From the NCBI RefSeq assembly GCF_021202945.1, contig NZ_JAJOYR010000004.1:1-50025 (forward strand): a stretch of DNA of 50,025 nt, given 5' to 3'. The notes under the pieces were generated by a model. That model made no database searches, was not told the DNA's origin, and saw nothing but the letters and a program-made list of their open reading frames with translations. Origin of the DNA: Stenotrophomonas sp. SY1 (GTDB lineage Bacteria > Pseudomonadota > Gammaproteobacteria > Xanthomonadales > Xanthomonadaceae). Numbering within the stretch: the stretch's first letter is position 1; each line of letters begins with the position of its first letter. The translations under genes and the position numbers were made by a program. Positions 1 through 6,720 of this stretch are shown one piece after another.

Positions 1-110
1 TCGAGCTGGTGGCCGCGCGGGGCAGGGGTGGCGATGTCGTCGGGCAGCACATGGGCGCCGAACAACACGTCGAACTGGCTGTCGACCGATTGCAGCGAGG
101 GAGTGCGCAT
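1..110 (-). CDS. partial phage-type protein of unknown function (runs off the left edge)
   Basis: Only the first 36 codons are in the window, beginning MRTPSLQSVDSQFDVLFGA. The ATG shares one base with the TGA stop of the upstream helix-turn-helix gene (TGATG arrangement), so it is the fourth member of a leftward, translationally coupled operon. The visible part has no motif I recognise. Codon use looks protein-like (no stop, ordinary mix of residues). Its neighbours suggest a phage early or regulatory gene, but no function can be assigned. Confidence 0.5.
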   Translation of the reverse strand, partial: MRTPSLQSVDSQFDVLFGAHVLPDDIATPAPRGHQL

Positions 111-328
111 CAGGACCTGCCCTGCCGCGGCTGCGGCTGATGGTCATCGCGCAGTGCTGCCGCCCATCGGTACGCGGTGGCCCTGCTCATACCAAAGTCT
201 CGGCAGAGCTCGTCGGTGGTGGGGACCCGCGTTCCGTACTTGCGGACCACGCGGATTGCCACGGTGATGCCCTGGTGCTGTGAACTTGGGCTGGGCAGCT
301 TGGGGCCGCTGCGATACCTGGCGCTCAT
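110..328 (-). CDS. small helix-turn-helix DNA-binding protein, phage type (72 aa)
   Basis: The 72-residue protein has a basic N-terminus (residues 1-20) followed by a helix-turn-helix of the kind found in small prophage regulators: residues 24-60 include VPTTDELCRDFGMSRATAYRW, in which the DFGMSRATAYRW part fits a recognition helix. Its ATG overlaps the stop of the upstream winged-helix gene by four bases (ATGA), and its own stop touches the start of the next gene, so it is made from a polycistronic leftward message. It is probably a transcriptional regulator of the integrated element. The target is unknown. Confidence 0.65.
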   Translation of the reverse strand: MSARYRSGPKLPSPSSQHQGITVAIRVVRKYGTRVPTTDELCRDFGMSRATAYRWAAALRDDHQPQPRQGRS

Positions 329-636
329 GCCACACCTACGGTGAGCAGCTGATAGCCGATCTTTCGGGTGTTCCGAATTCGCTGATTCGCGCCAGCGGTC
401 GCCAGCTTCTTGCGGAGGCGACTGACGAGGACCTGCAGGCAATTGGACTTGGCGGGCGGCGTGCCGCCGTACAGAGCCACGGACAGGTTCGCGTGGGTGA
501 CCAGCTCGCCGCCTGCCTGCAGCAGCTGCTTGTAGATGCAGTGCTCTGCGCAGGTGAGCCAGACGATGGTGCCGGCAGGGCCACCCACAACGAGCGCGCG
601 CTTTTCTGTCATCAGCTCGACGTTGGAGGCGCTCAC
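325..636 (-). CDS. stand-alone OmpR/PhoB-type winged-helix protein (103 aa)
   Basis: The start is GTG, overlapping the upstream stop by four bases (GTGA); an in-frame upstream ATG would only add sequence overlapping the previous gene. After about 15 residues the protein is one winged-helix domain of the OmpR/PhoB C-terminal class: LTCAEHCIYKQLLQ, then VTHANLSVALYGG, a recognition-helix segment CLQVLVSRLRKKL and the wing IRNTRKIGYQLL. There is no receiver domain, so it cannot be a normal phosphorylation-controlled response regulator. It likely binds DNA as an element-encoded regulator with the helix-turn-helix gene downstream. The fold is clear by eye; the role is inferred. Confidence 0.7.
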   Translation of the reverse strand: MSASNVELMTEKRALVVGGPAGTIVWLTCAEHCIYKQLLQAGGELVTHANLSVALYGGTPPAKSNCLQVLVSRLRKKLATAGANQRIRNTRKIGYQLLTVGVA

Positions 637-998
637 GAACGCACCTCGACGAAGGCCAGGTCGTAGATGACGCATTGCGCCAGAGCAGCCACTGACGTGG
701 CATCCGGTGGGGAGTCCGGCACAACCGTCAGGGGAACGATCGTGTTTGCTCTGGCGCAAGCGTCGGGGGAAATTGAGTAGCCGCCGCTCGATACGGCATC
801 AACGGCGTCGAGTGATTCCTGCCAGCGGGACCAAGAGAAGTCCTGGGCCATGAGGGCTTTCAGCCGCGCGCTGCAGTCCGGTACCGATCCGGCATTGCGG
901 AAGCTGTTGAGAGCGGTGTTGGCGACGGTGGTACGCAAGCCCCAGTCATTGACCTGGGCCTGCTGGTACACCACAACCGCCGCGCATAAGCGCAGCAT
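633..998 (-). CDS. hypothetical protein, first visible gene of the leftward phage operon (about 121 aa)
   Basis: This frame reads leftward and ends in a TGA overlapping the GTG of the winged-helix gene, a coupling that argues it is real. The protein (MLRLCAAVVVYQQAQVNDWG onwards) has no domain I recognise and no membrane segment. The frame is open up to 1058, but residues upstream of the ATG at 998 are antisense to conserved phage sequence, so 998 is preferred. The true start may have been lost in the deletion that produced the junction near 985. It overlaps the beginning of the rightward truncated phage gene on the opposite strand. Confidence 0.5.
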   Translation of the reverse strand: MLRLCAAVVVYQQAQVNDWGLRTTVANTALNSFRNAGSVPDCSARLKALMAQDFSWSRWQESLDAVDAVSSGGYSISPDACARANTIVPLTVVPDSPPDATSVAALAQCVIYDLAFVEVRS

Positions 999-2760
999 CC
1001 ATCGCCGCTCTATCCCCGGCTTCGACACGGACGCTGTCAGGGCTTTTGCATTCAACATGCACCACGGTGCCCACCAGCTGGCCCGAGAACGCTTCTCCTA
1101 CAAACTGCAGGATGTCCTGGGATTGCTTGAGAAGCAGCAGGATGCGGCCCGGCGGGAACCTGAGGCGGACACCCGGCGGATTGCCGCAGGGGACGCGATC
1201 CTTGCTGAGCTCAAGTCGCGGCACGACTGGATCATGAATCCGACGGACAGCGCCCTGACGAATCTGGTGTCGTCGTTCGGCTTCACCTACTACCTGGGCG
1301 CCACGCCGGCGGCGGCGCTGGTCAACCTGACGCAGACCGCACTGGTCAGTTACCCGTTCTTGGCAGCACGTCACGGGCCGATCAAGGCCATGAACTACAT
1401 GCTGGCCGCCAGCCGGGACGCCGTGCGCACCATGGGGAACATCCAGCGAACCCTGACGGATCCAGACGAATTGCGGGCCTACCAGGCGCTGCAGGTCTCC
1501 GGGGCGATCGACAAGACACAGGCTCACAACCTGGCCGGCATCGCCGAGGGCGGCATGGCCGGCTACAACCCGGCATGGTCCAAGGCAATGGAGATCATCG
1601 GCTGGGGGTTCCACAAGACGGAAGTAGTGAACCGCGAGGCGACCGGTATGGCCGCCTTCCGCCTGGCCCGTGACGGTGGTGCTGGATTCGACGAGGCCGT
1701 ACGCTCTGCGCGCGATGCCATCTTCGACACCCACTTCGACTACAGCAACGCCAACCGCGCGCGCTTCATGCAGAGCGGTACTGCCAAGGTGCTGCTGATG
1801 TTCCGCCAGTACAGCTTGAACATGACCTGGGCGTTGGGCCGCATGGTGTGGCAGAGCACCAAGGGACAGGACCCAGAGGTGCGTCGCATCGCCCGCAGGA
1901 ACCTTGCTGGCGTCCTGGGCATGAGTTCGTTGTTCTCGGGCGTGCTGGGCCTGCCGATGATGAGCATGGCCATGGGCACGCTCAACGCCCTGCAGGCCGC
2001 TTTCGGTGACGACGACGAACCTTGGGATGCGGAGACCGAGTTCCGCGCTTTCTTGTCCGAAGCCGTGGGCCCCAGCGGCGCAGAACTTCTGCTGCGCGGG
2101 CCGGCCAACAAACTGACCGGGGCCAACATCGCAGGCCGCGTCGGGCTGGACTCTCTGTGGATCCGCGACGCTGACCGCGAGCTCGAGGGCCGCGGCCTGT
2201 TCAACCACCTGCTGGAGCAGGCGGCCGGCCCCATGGGCGGCGTCCTGAAGAACGTGCTGGTGGGTACGCAGCAGATCGGAGAGGGGCACACCATGCGCGG
2301 CGTGGAGACCATGCTGCCCAAGGGCATGAAGGACGTGATCAAGGCTGGCCGCTATGCCACCCAAGGCGTCAACACGCTCCGCGGTGATCCTGTGCTCGAG
2401 GACGTGAGCCTGTGGCAGGTGCTGCTGCAGGGCTCGGGCTTCAGTCCGGCGCAGATCGCCGAGCGGTACGAGCGGAACCGCGCGCTGAAGAATTACGAGG
2501 AGCACATCACCGGCCGTCGCCAGAGCCTGATGAACGCCTACGCCATGGCTATCCGCAATGGTGACGCTGGGGATCGCGCGGCGGTGATGGAGAAGATCCT
2601 GGCGTTCAACAAAACCAATCCCGAAGTGGCGATCTCGTCGAGCAGCATCCGCGCGTCGATGAAGTCGCGGGCCCGCTACAGCGCGAATGCCGAGGGCGGG
2701 ATCGTGTTGAATCCGAAACTCGCTGCCCGGATGCGGGAAAGAGTGGGGCTCGCTGAATGA
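850..2760 (+). CDS. truncated phage virion protein, PLxRFG-type C-terminal remnant
   Basis: From about base 985 the frame resembles the C-terminal part of the very large PLxRFG-type internal virion proteins of podovirus-like phages. Recognisable stretches are IPGFDTDAVRAFAFNMHHGA, the hydrophobic YYLGATPAAALVNLTQT, and VLLMFRQYSLNMTWALGRM. Family members usually exceed 1,500 residues; at most about 590 family-like residues remain. The first 45 codons after the ATG at 850 are antisense to the leftward gene at 633-998 and look like fortuitous coding, so a deletion probably fused this 3' end to unrelated DNA. No plausible phage start remains. It is likely a non-functional relic, though the frame is intact to its stop. 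A bidirectional terminator follows. Confidence 0.6.
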   Translation: MRAFSRALQSGTDPALRKLLRAVLATVVRKPQSLTWACWYTTTAAHKRSIHRRSIPGFDTDAVRAFAFNMHHGAHQLARERFSYKLQDVLGLLEKQQDAARREPEADTRRIAAGDAILAELKSRHDWIMNPTDSALTNLVSSFGFTYYLGATPAAALVNLTQTALVSYPFLAARHGPIKAMNYMLAASRDAVRTMGNIQRTLTDPDELRAYQALQVSGAIDKTQAHNLAGIAEGGMAGYNPAWSKAMEIIGWGFHKTEVVNREATGMAAFRLARDGGAGFDEAVRSARDAIFDTHFDYSNANRARFMQSGTAKVLLMFRQYSLNMTWALGRMVWQSTKGQDPEVRRIARRNLAGVLGMSSLFSGVLGLPMMSMAMGTLNALQAAFGDDDEPWDAETEFRAFLSEAVGPSGAELLLRGPANKLTGANIAGRVGLDSLWIRDADRELEGRGLFNHLLEQAAGPMGGVLKNVLVGTQQIGEGHTMRGVETMLPKGMKDVIKAGRYATQGVNTLRGDPVLEDVSLWQVLLQGSGFSPAQIAERYERNRALKNYEEHITGRRQSLMNAYAMAIRNGDAGDRAAVMEKILAFNKTNPEVAISSSSIRASMKSRARYSANAEGGIVLNPKLAARMRERVGLAE

Positions 2761-2770
2761 GAAAAGAAAA

Positions 2771-2788
2771 GGGGACGTTCCCGTCCCC
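2771..2788. terminator. bidirectional rho-independent terminator
   Basis: A 7-bp GC-rich stem (GGGGACG/CGTCCCC) with a TTCC loop lies between an A-rich stretch on its left and TCTGTTT on its right. It separates the rightward phage relic (stop at 2760) from the converging leftward membrane-protein gene, and the flanks suit termination in both directions. Confidence 0.65.
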
Positions 2789-2793
2789 TCTGT

Positions 2794-3453
2794 TTAAGCC
2801 ATTGCCAATTGAGATCCGAACCCTGGCGTTGAGTAGCGTCGCGCTTCGCCAGTGACAAATCTCTTGAACTTTTTGCCTGTGCGCTTGGCTAGCACCGCAC
2901 GGTAAATCTCGTCTCTATCCGCTGCCGGAGCTTTGCCTTCCCGAGCTCTACTGAGAGCCGAAGCAACAGCCTTGGCGCTCCGCTGCATCGCCATCACACA
3001 GCCCCCGAGCACGAGGAACACGCCGAGAGCAGAGGTTAATAGGACTGACTTCGTAATCAAGAGCCTGACCATGTGAACCATCGCCTTGCGATAGATATCG
3101 TCCACATACTTCCGTTCTTCTTTGCTAAGCGCGTTGATTGCCTTCTCCCAATCCTTGACGCTTGTGATGCGTTGTTTCCGGGCCTTCATGATCAGCTTGG
3201 TTGTGAAGATCTGCATGAGGCTTACATCATGCGCATACTTGATTAGGCCATTTATCAGCTGTCGGGTGGCTTTGTAGCCAGGGCTCTTAAAGTTGAGCTT
3301 GCCCTGTGCTCCGAGATCAAAAAGCTCATCCCGCAAGTTGAAGAGGTTGTGGCGGGCCATCGCAATGGCGGACTGAGGGTAGATGGTGAATGCCACGTGC
3401 CCCAGTGCTAACACCAGTAGTGCAGCAATAATCGAAGCGGTGATGGTGATCAT
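2794..3453 (-). CDS. hypothetical membrane protein, downstream member of a coupled pair
   Basis: The 219-residue protein has an N-terminal membrane segment (about 7-27), a long soluble basic and helical middle (30-130), a second hydrophobic segment (about 133-155, LLTSALGVFLVLGGCVMAM) and a basic tail. The ATG overlaps the stop of the upstream gene by four bases, so the two are co-translated. I do not recognise the family. Two membrane segments flanking a charged middle would fit an inner-membrane protein with a large domain on one side. It lies inside the integrated element and is probably cargo, not a structural gene. Confidence 0.6.
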   Translation of the reverse strand: MITITASIIAALLVLALGHVAFTIYPQSAIAMARHNLFNLRDELFDLGAQGKLNFKSPGYKATRQLINGLIKYAHDVSLMQIFTTKLIMKARKQRITSVKDWEKAINALSKEERKYVDDIYRKAMVHMVRLLITKSVLLTSALGVFLVLGGCVMAMQRSAKAVASALSRAREGKAPAADRDEIYRAVLAKRTGKKFKRFVTGEARRYSTPGFGSQLAMA

Positions 3454-3974
3454 ATCTTGTCCCTTTCGTGTGTTTCCCCGTCTTTGCCTAAACCACTCGA
3501 TGAGCGGTTCGGGTCCATGGCGGTTTCATTCTCAACCGTGCGTTGTGAAAGCTTCTGCACGTGGTCGGAGTTGATTCGGCGCAACCTAGCATATGCCCTC
3601 CAGAAAAAGGGGTAGATCGCTACCGTTACAAGTTGGACCCACCACTTGGGTGCAAGTTCCTCAAGCAGATCCTTGAAGCTGGCGCAAAGATCGACCGCAG
3701 CATCGACAACCGTGACTTGCCCAGCCAGATATCTGATCGACAGAACGACCGCCGTTGCGATAGATCCGTACTTAATTAGGTGCTTCAGGATGGCAGTGAC
3801 ATTGCTACTGAGGCGTGAAGTGCGCATGGCTGCGAGCTGCGTTCGCATCCTTTCGTTGTCACGAATCAAGTCTTCTCGCGTTTGCGTCCGTTGCTTGCTC
3901 AAGTTCCAGTCCCCCTGACCTTGCGCGGAATTTACTGCAAATTGTGAGGGTAATGTTAACAAGTCGTTACGCAA
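3450..3974 (-). CDS. hypothetical membrane protein with N-terminal coiled coil
   Basis: The leftward frame encodes up to 174 residues: a charged helical segment likely to form a coiled coil (DLIRDNERMRTQLAAMR, about 35-51), a membrane segment near 69-90 (SIATAVVLSIRYLAGQVTVV), a second one near 111-130 (WWVQLVTVAIYPFFWRAY) and a polar tail. The outermost start is a TTG at 3974 with no clear ribosome-binding site. A TTG at 3902 preceded by AGGGGG is a good alternative and would shorten the protein by 24 residues. It overlaps the next gene by four bases. Family and function are not recognised. Confidence 0.55.
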   Translation of the reverse strand: MRNDLLTLPSQFAVNSAQGQGDWNLSKQRTQTREDLIRDNERMRTQLAAMRTSRLSSNVTAILKHLIKYGSIATAVVLSIRYLAGQVTVVDAAVDLCASFKDLLEELAPKWWVQLVTVAIYPFFWRAYARLRRINSDHVQKLSQRTVENETAMDPNRSSSGLGKDGETHERDKI

Positions 3975-4302
3975 GGGGTGGGTGCCCTACATGTAGTGGT
4001 TGCCTATTGCTTTCACCCCCGATCGCGGTTGACGGTTGTCTGGTTGGGTCGCTGGGTGCGCCGAATTAACGAGAGAAAGCTCCACCCTGTTTGGGCGCAA
4101 CGTCAAAGGCGTCGGCAATCCGCCGGCGTTGTTACAGGGGTTGGTTTTGGATAAGGAAAAGCAAAGGAAGCGTGCCCTGGTTCTTTCGTATGGCGACCAG
4201 GATTCGTCGCCGTCGGTCGTTTCGCGGCTGCAACCACGTAAGCGGACCACTCGCGGCATTGCTCAAAGCGAGCAACACTGCCGCGCTACCGAAGACGCTC
4301 CA
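3975..4302. other. intergenic stretch without a convincing gene
   Basis: No frame here has protein-like composition. The stretch contains GGTTGGGT about 40 bases before the presumed start of the small rightward frame; the same short motif recurs after both duplicated hairpins further right (near 4562 and 6095), which hints at an older module boundary. Nothing else stands out. Confidence 0.4.
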
Positions 4303-4491
4303 ATGGAAAGGTTCTTGAACGATGAACACGTGGTGCTTTACGCGGAGTTCCGGAAAAGCGGATGCAACCCTTCGCCGGGGGTCACCCAGCAGTTCGACCA
4401 GATCACCAGGGATATGCTGTCTAACGCCCGATCGACGCAGGTCGTGGCCACATTGATTCGCGCCCAGCTGGGCCTCCCTGATCTGACCTGA
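4303..4491 (+). CDS. short frame, possibly the surviving 3' end of an unknown element gene
   Basis: From ATG at 4303 the frame gives 62 residues ending NARSTQVVATLIRAQLGLP plus DLT; it remains open upstream to 4036 but that part looks non-coding. Its C-terminus is real in an evolutionary sense because a second, diverged copy of the same reading frame ends at 6032 (ARS..VATLI..QLGLP..T). A strong hairpin follows the stop in both copies. The whole is therefore best read as the 3' end of a gene that has been duplicated, with the 5' part missing or not recognisable. Function unknown. Confidence 0.4.
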   Translation: MERFLNDEHVVLYAEFRKSGCNPSPGVTQQFDQITRDMLSNARSTQVVATLIRAQLGLPDLT

Positions 4492-4530
4492 TGACGATTG
4501 CTCTGGCGGGTGAGTGTCCGCCAGAGCCTG
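4408..4530 (+). repeat. duplicated gene 3' end plus hairpin, copy A
   Basis: This roughly 120-bp segment aligns with 5953-6075. Both copies encode a C-terminus of the form ARS-x2/3-VATLI-x2-QLGLP-x2-T, then TGATGAC or TAATGAC, then a GC-rich inverted repeat. In this copy the hairpin is GCTCTGGCGG/CCGCCAGAGC at 4500-4509 and 4518-4527 with an 8-base loop. By eye the copies are about 70 percent identical, so the duplication is not recent. Confidence 0.65.
4500..4527 (+). terminator. hairpin after the small frame, copy A
   Basis: A 10-bp perfect stem (GCTCTGGCGG pairing with CCGCCAGAGC) and an 8-base loop lie nine bases after the stop at 4491. There is no T-tract, so termination may be inefficient or the hairpin may stabilise the message end. 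An equivalent, longer hairpin follows copy B. Confidence 0.45.
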
Positions 4531-4628
4531 CGATACAGAAAGCCGGACGGGAGCTTGAGATGGTTGGGTGATCGCGGGAATTGATGCTGCCAGGGCCGCC
4601 TGACGCACACCGCTCGCCGCTCGGTCTG

Positions 4629-4658
4629 TTGACCACGATGAATGCAAAATGCTAAACA
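4629..4658 (+). promoter_or_regulatory. possible promoter for the membrane/secreted protein pair
   Basis: TTGACC at 4629-4634 and TAAACA at 4653-4658 are separated by 18 bases and sit just upstream of the first gene of the pair, in a locally AT-rich stretch. The -35 is a good match; the -10 is weak. Confidence 0.3.
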
Positions 4659-4675
4659 TCAATTGAATTAAGTGA

Positions 4676-5476
4676 ATGGATTCTCTTGGAATGCGATCGA
4701 AGAAGGTGAATTTGCTTGCGATCTCGGTTTTGGTAGTGATCGCAGTTGCTATTGGCGTCACGGCGCTGAAAAAGGGAGGTGGGGATGCAGGGTCTACTGA
4801 TGAGGCGTTGCCCACAGATAGTCAGGTAGTGCTTCGTGCTTCAGACTTGAAGAATGCAGAGCGAGCGATGGTTTCTTCCGCCGAGTCTGCTTCCAGCGGT
4901 GCAAAGCCTGCGGGCTCAAATCCGTTTCCCAATGTTCCTCGTTCAAGGAGCGGAATGAGTCTGGAGGATGATCCCTTTGCTCCTCAGAGCATTGATGAGC
5001 AAAATTGGTTGGATCGTCACGGATATCCCAATGCTCGTCAGTGGGAAACGTACTCTCAGCTCTCTGACGGGCTGCTGCAGGTTGCTGCTGATGCGGGCGA
5101 TGCAGTGGCTAAGACCATGCTGGACGCGCGTGGTCTGCCGGACCGTGGTGCGGTGGACAAGCTGCTGTTGTCGGCAGCCAATGGTGATGACTTCGCATTG
5201 CAGTTGCTATCCGCACGGCTCGCCAAGGTGCCGGGAGAAGGTAGCTTGATTGATGCATATGCGGTGGCAAGAGTTTCTGAGATGAGGGGTAATACCTCGG
5301 CAGCCATCACCAGGGAGTCAATGTTCTCCAGCTCGCTTACGCCTGAGCAGAGAATGCGAGGTGAGGCTAACGCTGTTTTACTGAACTCCACTCTTAATTC
5401 GCTGTACGAGAAGAAGTTTGGAACAAAATATCCGGTAGATTTTAGACCTGTAACCATCGGGAAAAAGGAGCTTTGA
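4676..5476 (+). CDS. membrane-anchored or periplasmic hypothetical protein (266 aa)
   Basis: A basic N-terminus followed by a hydrophobic segment (residues about 11-30, VNLLAISVLVVIAVAIGVTA) suggests a signal anchor with the rest in the periplasm. Next come a low-complexity Ser/Pro/Gly region (35-95) and a helical domain from about 105 (DEQNWLDRHGYPNARQWETY) with repeated alanine-rich AADAGDAVAK-like helices reminiscent of Sel1/TPR-like repeats. An in-frame ATG at 4691 (MRSKKVNLLA) would give a cleaner N-terminus; neither start has a strong ribosome-binding site. The stop overlaps the start of the secreted-protein gene, so they form an operon. Base composition is more AT-rich than the core genes, suggesting acquired cargo. 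Function not recognised. Confidence 0.7.
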   Translation: MDSLGMRSKKVNLLAISVLVVIAVAIGVTALKKGGGDAGSTDEALPTDSQVVLRASDLKNAERAMVSSAESASSGAKPAGSNPFPNVPRSRSGMSLEDDPFAPQSIDEQNWLDRHGYPNARQWETYSQLSDGLLQVAADAGDAVAKTMLDARGLPDRGAVDKLLLSAANGDDFALQLLSARLAKVPGEGSLIDAYAVARVSEMRGNTSAAITRESMFSSSLTPEQRMRGEANAVLLNSTLNSLYEKKFGTKYPVDFRPVTIGKKEL

Positions 5477-5952
5477 TGATGCGTAAGTCTGCGTTGGCCG
5501 CCGTTCTTCTGTCTTTAACTGCTGGTGGATTGCTCGCTGCAGAGTGCATTACCCAGGCGATGCCACCATTCAAAATTACGGTTACCTTGGATGACATTAA
5601 ATCCGCCGGTACGCCTGCGTTGGCATTCTTCAAGGGTTTGGATGATGCCGGCGAGAAGTTGGTGGGCAAGACACTCTGGCGAGAGACGCAGTTCGTAGGG
5701 TATGTGACCGTAGTTCACAGGCAACTGTGGGTGACCTCGACGAACATTCAGTACGTGCAAAAGCCTTGCGGACAGACCGTCGAAGAATCTGAAGGTTCGG
5801 GAGATATAGTGCAGAATCCGCCTGGCACGGGTGGTGGTAATGGTGGCGGCAATCCGGGAGGGATTGGTGGTTGGAACCCGCCTGGCACTGGTGGCTGCTA
5901 CGGGAACTGCCAGCCCCCCTATGGCGAAGTCGGGCCTATCCAGCAGATTTAA
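5476..5952 (+). CDS. secreted Gly/Pro-rich hypothetical protein (158 aa)
   Basis: The ATG at 5476 shares a base with the upstream stop (TGATG) and is preceded by AAGGAG at about the right distance; a second ATG follows at once. Residues 1-22 form a classical signal peptide (basic start, hydrophobic core, cleavage near LLAAECIT). The mature part has a compact domain of about 75 residues (ITVTLDDIKSAGTPALAFF through YVQKPCG) and a glycine-rich tail containing NPPGTGG twice and a CYGNC motif. It is probably exported to the periplasm or beyond and works with the membrane-anchored partner. No known family recognised. Confidence 0.7.
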   Translation: MMRKSALAAVLLSLTAGGLLAAECITQAMPPFKITVTLDDIKSAGTPALAFFKGLDDAGEKLVGKTLWRETQFVGYVTVVHRQLWVTSTNIQYVQKPCGQTVEESEGSGDIVQNPPGTGGGNGGGNPGGIGGWNPPGTGGCYGNCQPPYGEVGPIQQI

Positions 5953-6075
5953 GGACATCTTAGACAGGCCCGATCGATCCCCGCAGTTGCCACGCTGATA
6001 ACGGGTCAGTTGGGCCTCCCTGGCCCGACCTAATGACCAACACTCTGGCGGGCGGCGCCCGCCAGAGTCAGGCCG
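5953..6075 (+). repeat. duplicated gene 3' end plus hairpin, copy B
   Basis: Starting directly after the stop of the secreted-protein gene, this segment repeats the 3' end seen at 4408-4530. In frame it reads ARSIPAVATLITGQLGLP and ends in TAA at 6032. It has no start codon of its own, so it is a gene fragment. The two-gene cargo lies exactly between copies A and B. Confidence 0.65.
6042..6068 (+). terminator. hairpin after the cargo operon, copy B
   Basis: A 12-bp perfect stem (ACTCTGGCGGGC with its complement) and a 3-base loop follow the gene fragment. It matches the hairpin at 4500-4527 in position and core sequence. It may terminate the cargo operon although no T-run follows. Confidence 0.5.
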
Positions 6076-6187
6076 AGATGACGGGGCGGTGATCGGTTGG
6101 GTTGCTGGCTCGGATGGAGTACACACCGAGAACTGGCGAGCTGATGCTTGTGGCATGCCTTTGGGATCTCTGGACGGATCCCGCGGG

Positions 6188-6613
6188 CTAGGAGCCGGAC
6201 ATGCTGTGCTTCGTGGCTGTGACAGGCAAGCTGGAGCCCGGAGTGCTGGCCGCGGCCACGACCGGACGGTGATCAATATGAAGTGGGAGCACGTCGAGCG
6301 CTGGGTCAACGCGGATCCCTCGAACCTTGCCGAGCTCCCCACCGACGATGGCGGCCAGGTAGGTGGCGTCTTTCTGCGCTCGGCGCTTGGCTGCCCACCA
6401 CTCTCGGCCAAGGGTCAAGAACGAGCCGACAAGAACGCCGAGCAGGCCTATCAATGCAGGGCTGATCTGCTGCAGGAACTTCCAAGCGGCGGGGCTGCGG
6501 CCTAATGTAGGGTTTGGAACGCCCTTATAGGGGCGGACAGGGTGGCCTGCAACCTGAACGCGCCTGATCCTGTTGGCCGGGATACGAAGCAACAGGAGCT
6601 GCGGGGGTGTCAT
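6188..6613 (-). CDS. prophage-type membrane protein, probably altered at its 3' end
   Basis: The leftward frame contains a stretch typical of a widespread small prophage protein: a membrane segment ALIGLLGVLVGSFLTLGREW followed by WAAKRRAQKDATYLAAIV (about residues 53-90). Family members as I recall them continue with a conserved acidic region; here the sequence after GGEL differs, suggesting truncation or fusion near 6310. The ATG at 6613 is the only standard start upstream of the membrane segment, and the first 40 residues are not recognisable. It may be a decayed relic at the element's edge. Confidence 0.45.
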   Translation of the reverse strand: MTPPQLLLLRIPANRIRRVQVAGHPVRPYKGVPNPTLGRSPAAWKFLQQISPALIGLLGVLVGSFLTLGREWWAAKRRAQKDATYLAAIVGGELGKVRGIRVDPALDVLPLHIDHRPVVAAASTPGSSLPVTATKHSMSGS

Positions 6614-6632
6614 CGCTCTGGCATCGCTGCCG

Positions 6633-6689
6633 TGTCGCGGGCACGGCGGGATGCGCCTTTCCGTGTCGCTGTGTGTCGCGCGCTGTCGC
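6633..6689. other. phased TGTCGC repeats beside the att core (candidate integrase arm sites)
   Basis: TGTCGC occurs at 6633, 6664, 6674 and 6684. The last three are spaced exactly 10 bp apart, one helical turn, on the element side of the tRNA-derived core. Arm-type binding sites for tyrosine recombinases or excisionases have this layout. The integrase gene itself is not in the window. Confidence 0.45.
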
Positions 6690-6720
6690 GCTTAGTGGTT
6701 GATTTCCCTAATGTCCCTGC

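Noticed and set aside
3987..4259. 90-codon leftward frame upstream of the membrane pair
   Set aside because: No protein-like composition, no ribosome-binding site and no coupling to the next gene.
6089..6505. 138-codon rightward frame antisense to the prophage membrane protein
   Set aside because: The opposite strand has a recognisable membrane and basic segment, while this frame has none; one stretch (MKWEHVERWVNADP) looks protein-like but is isolated.
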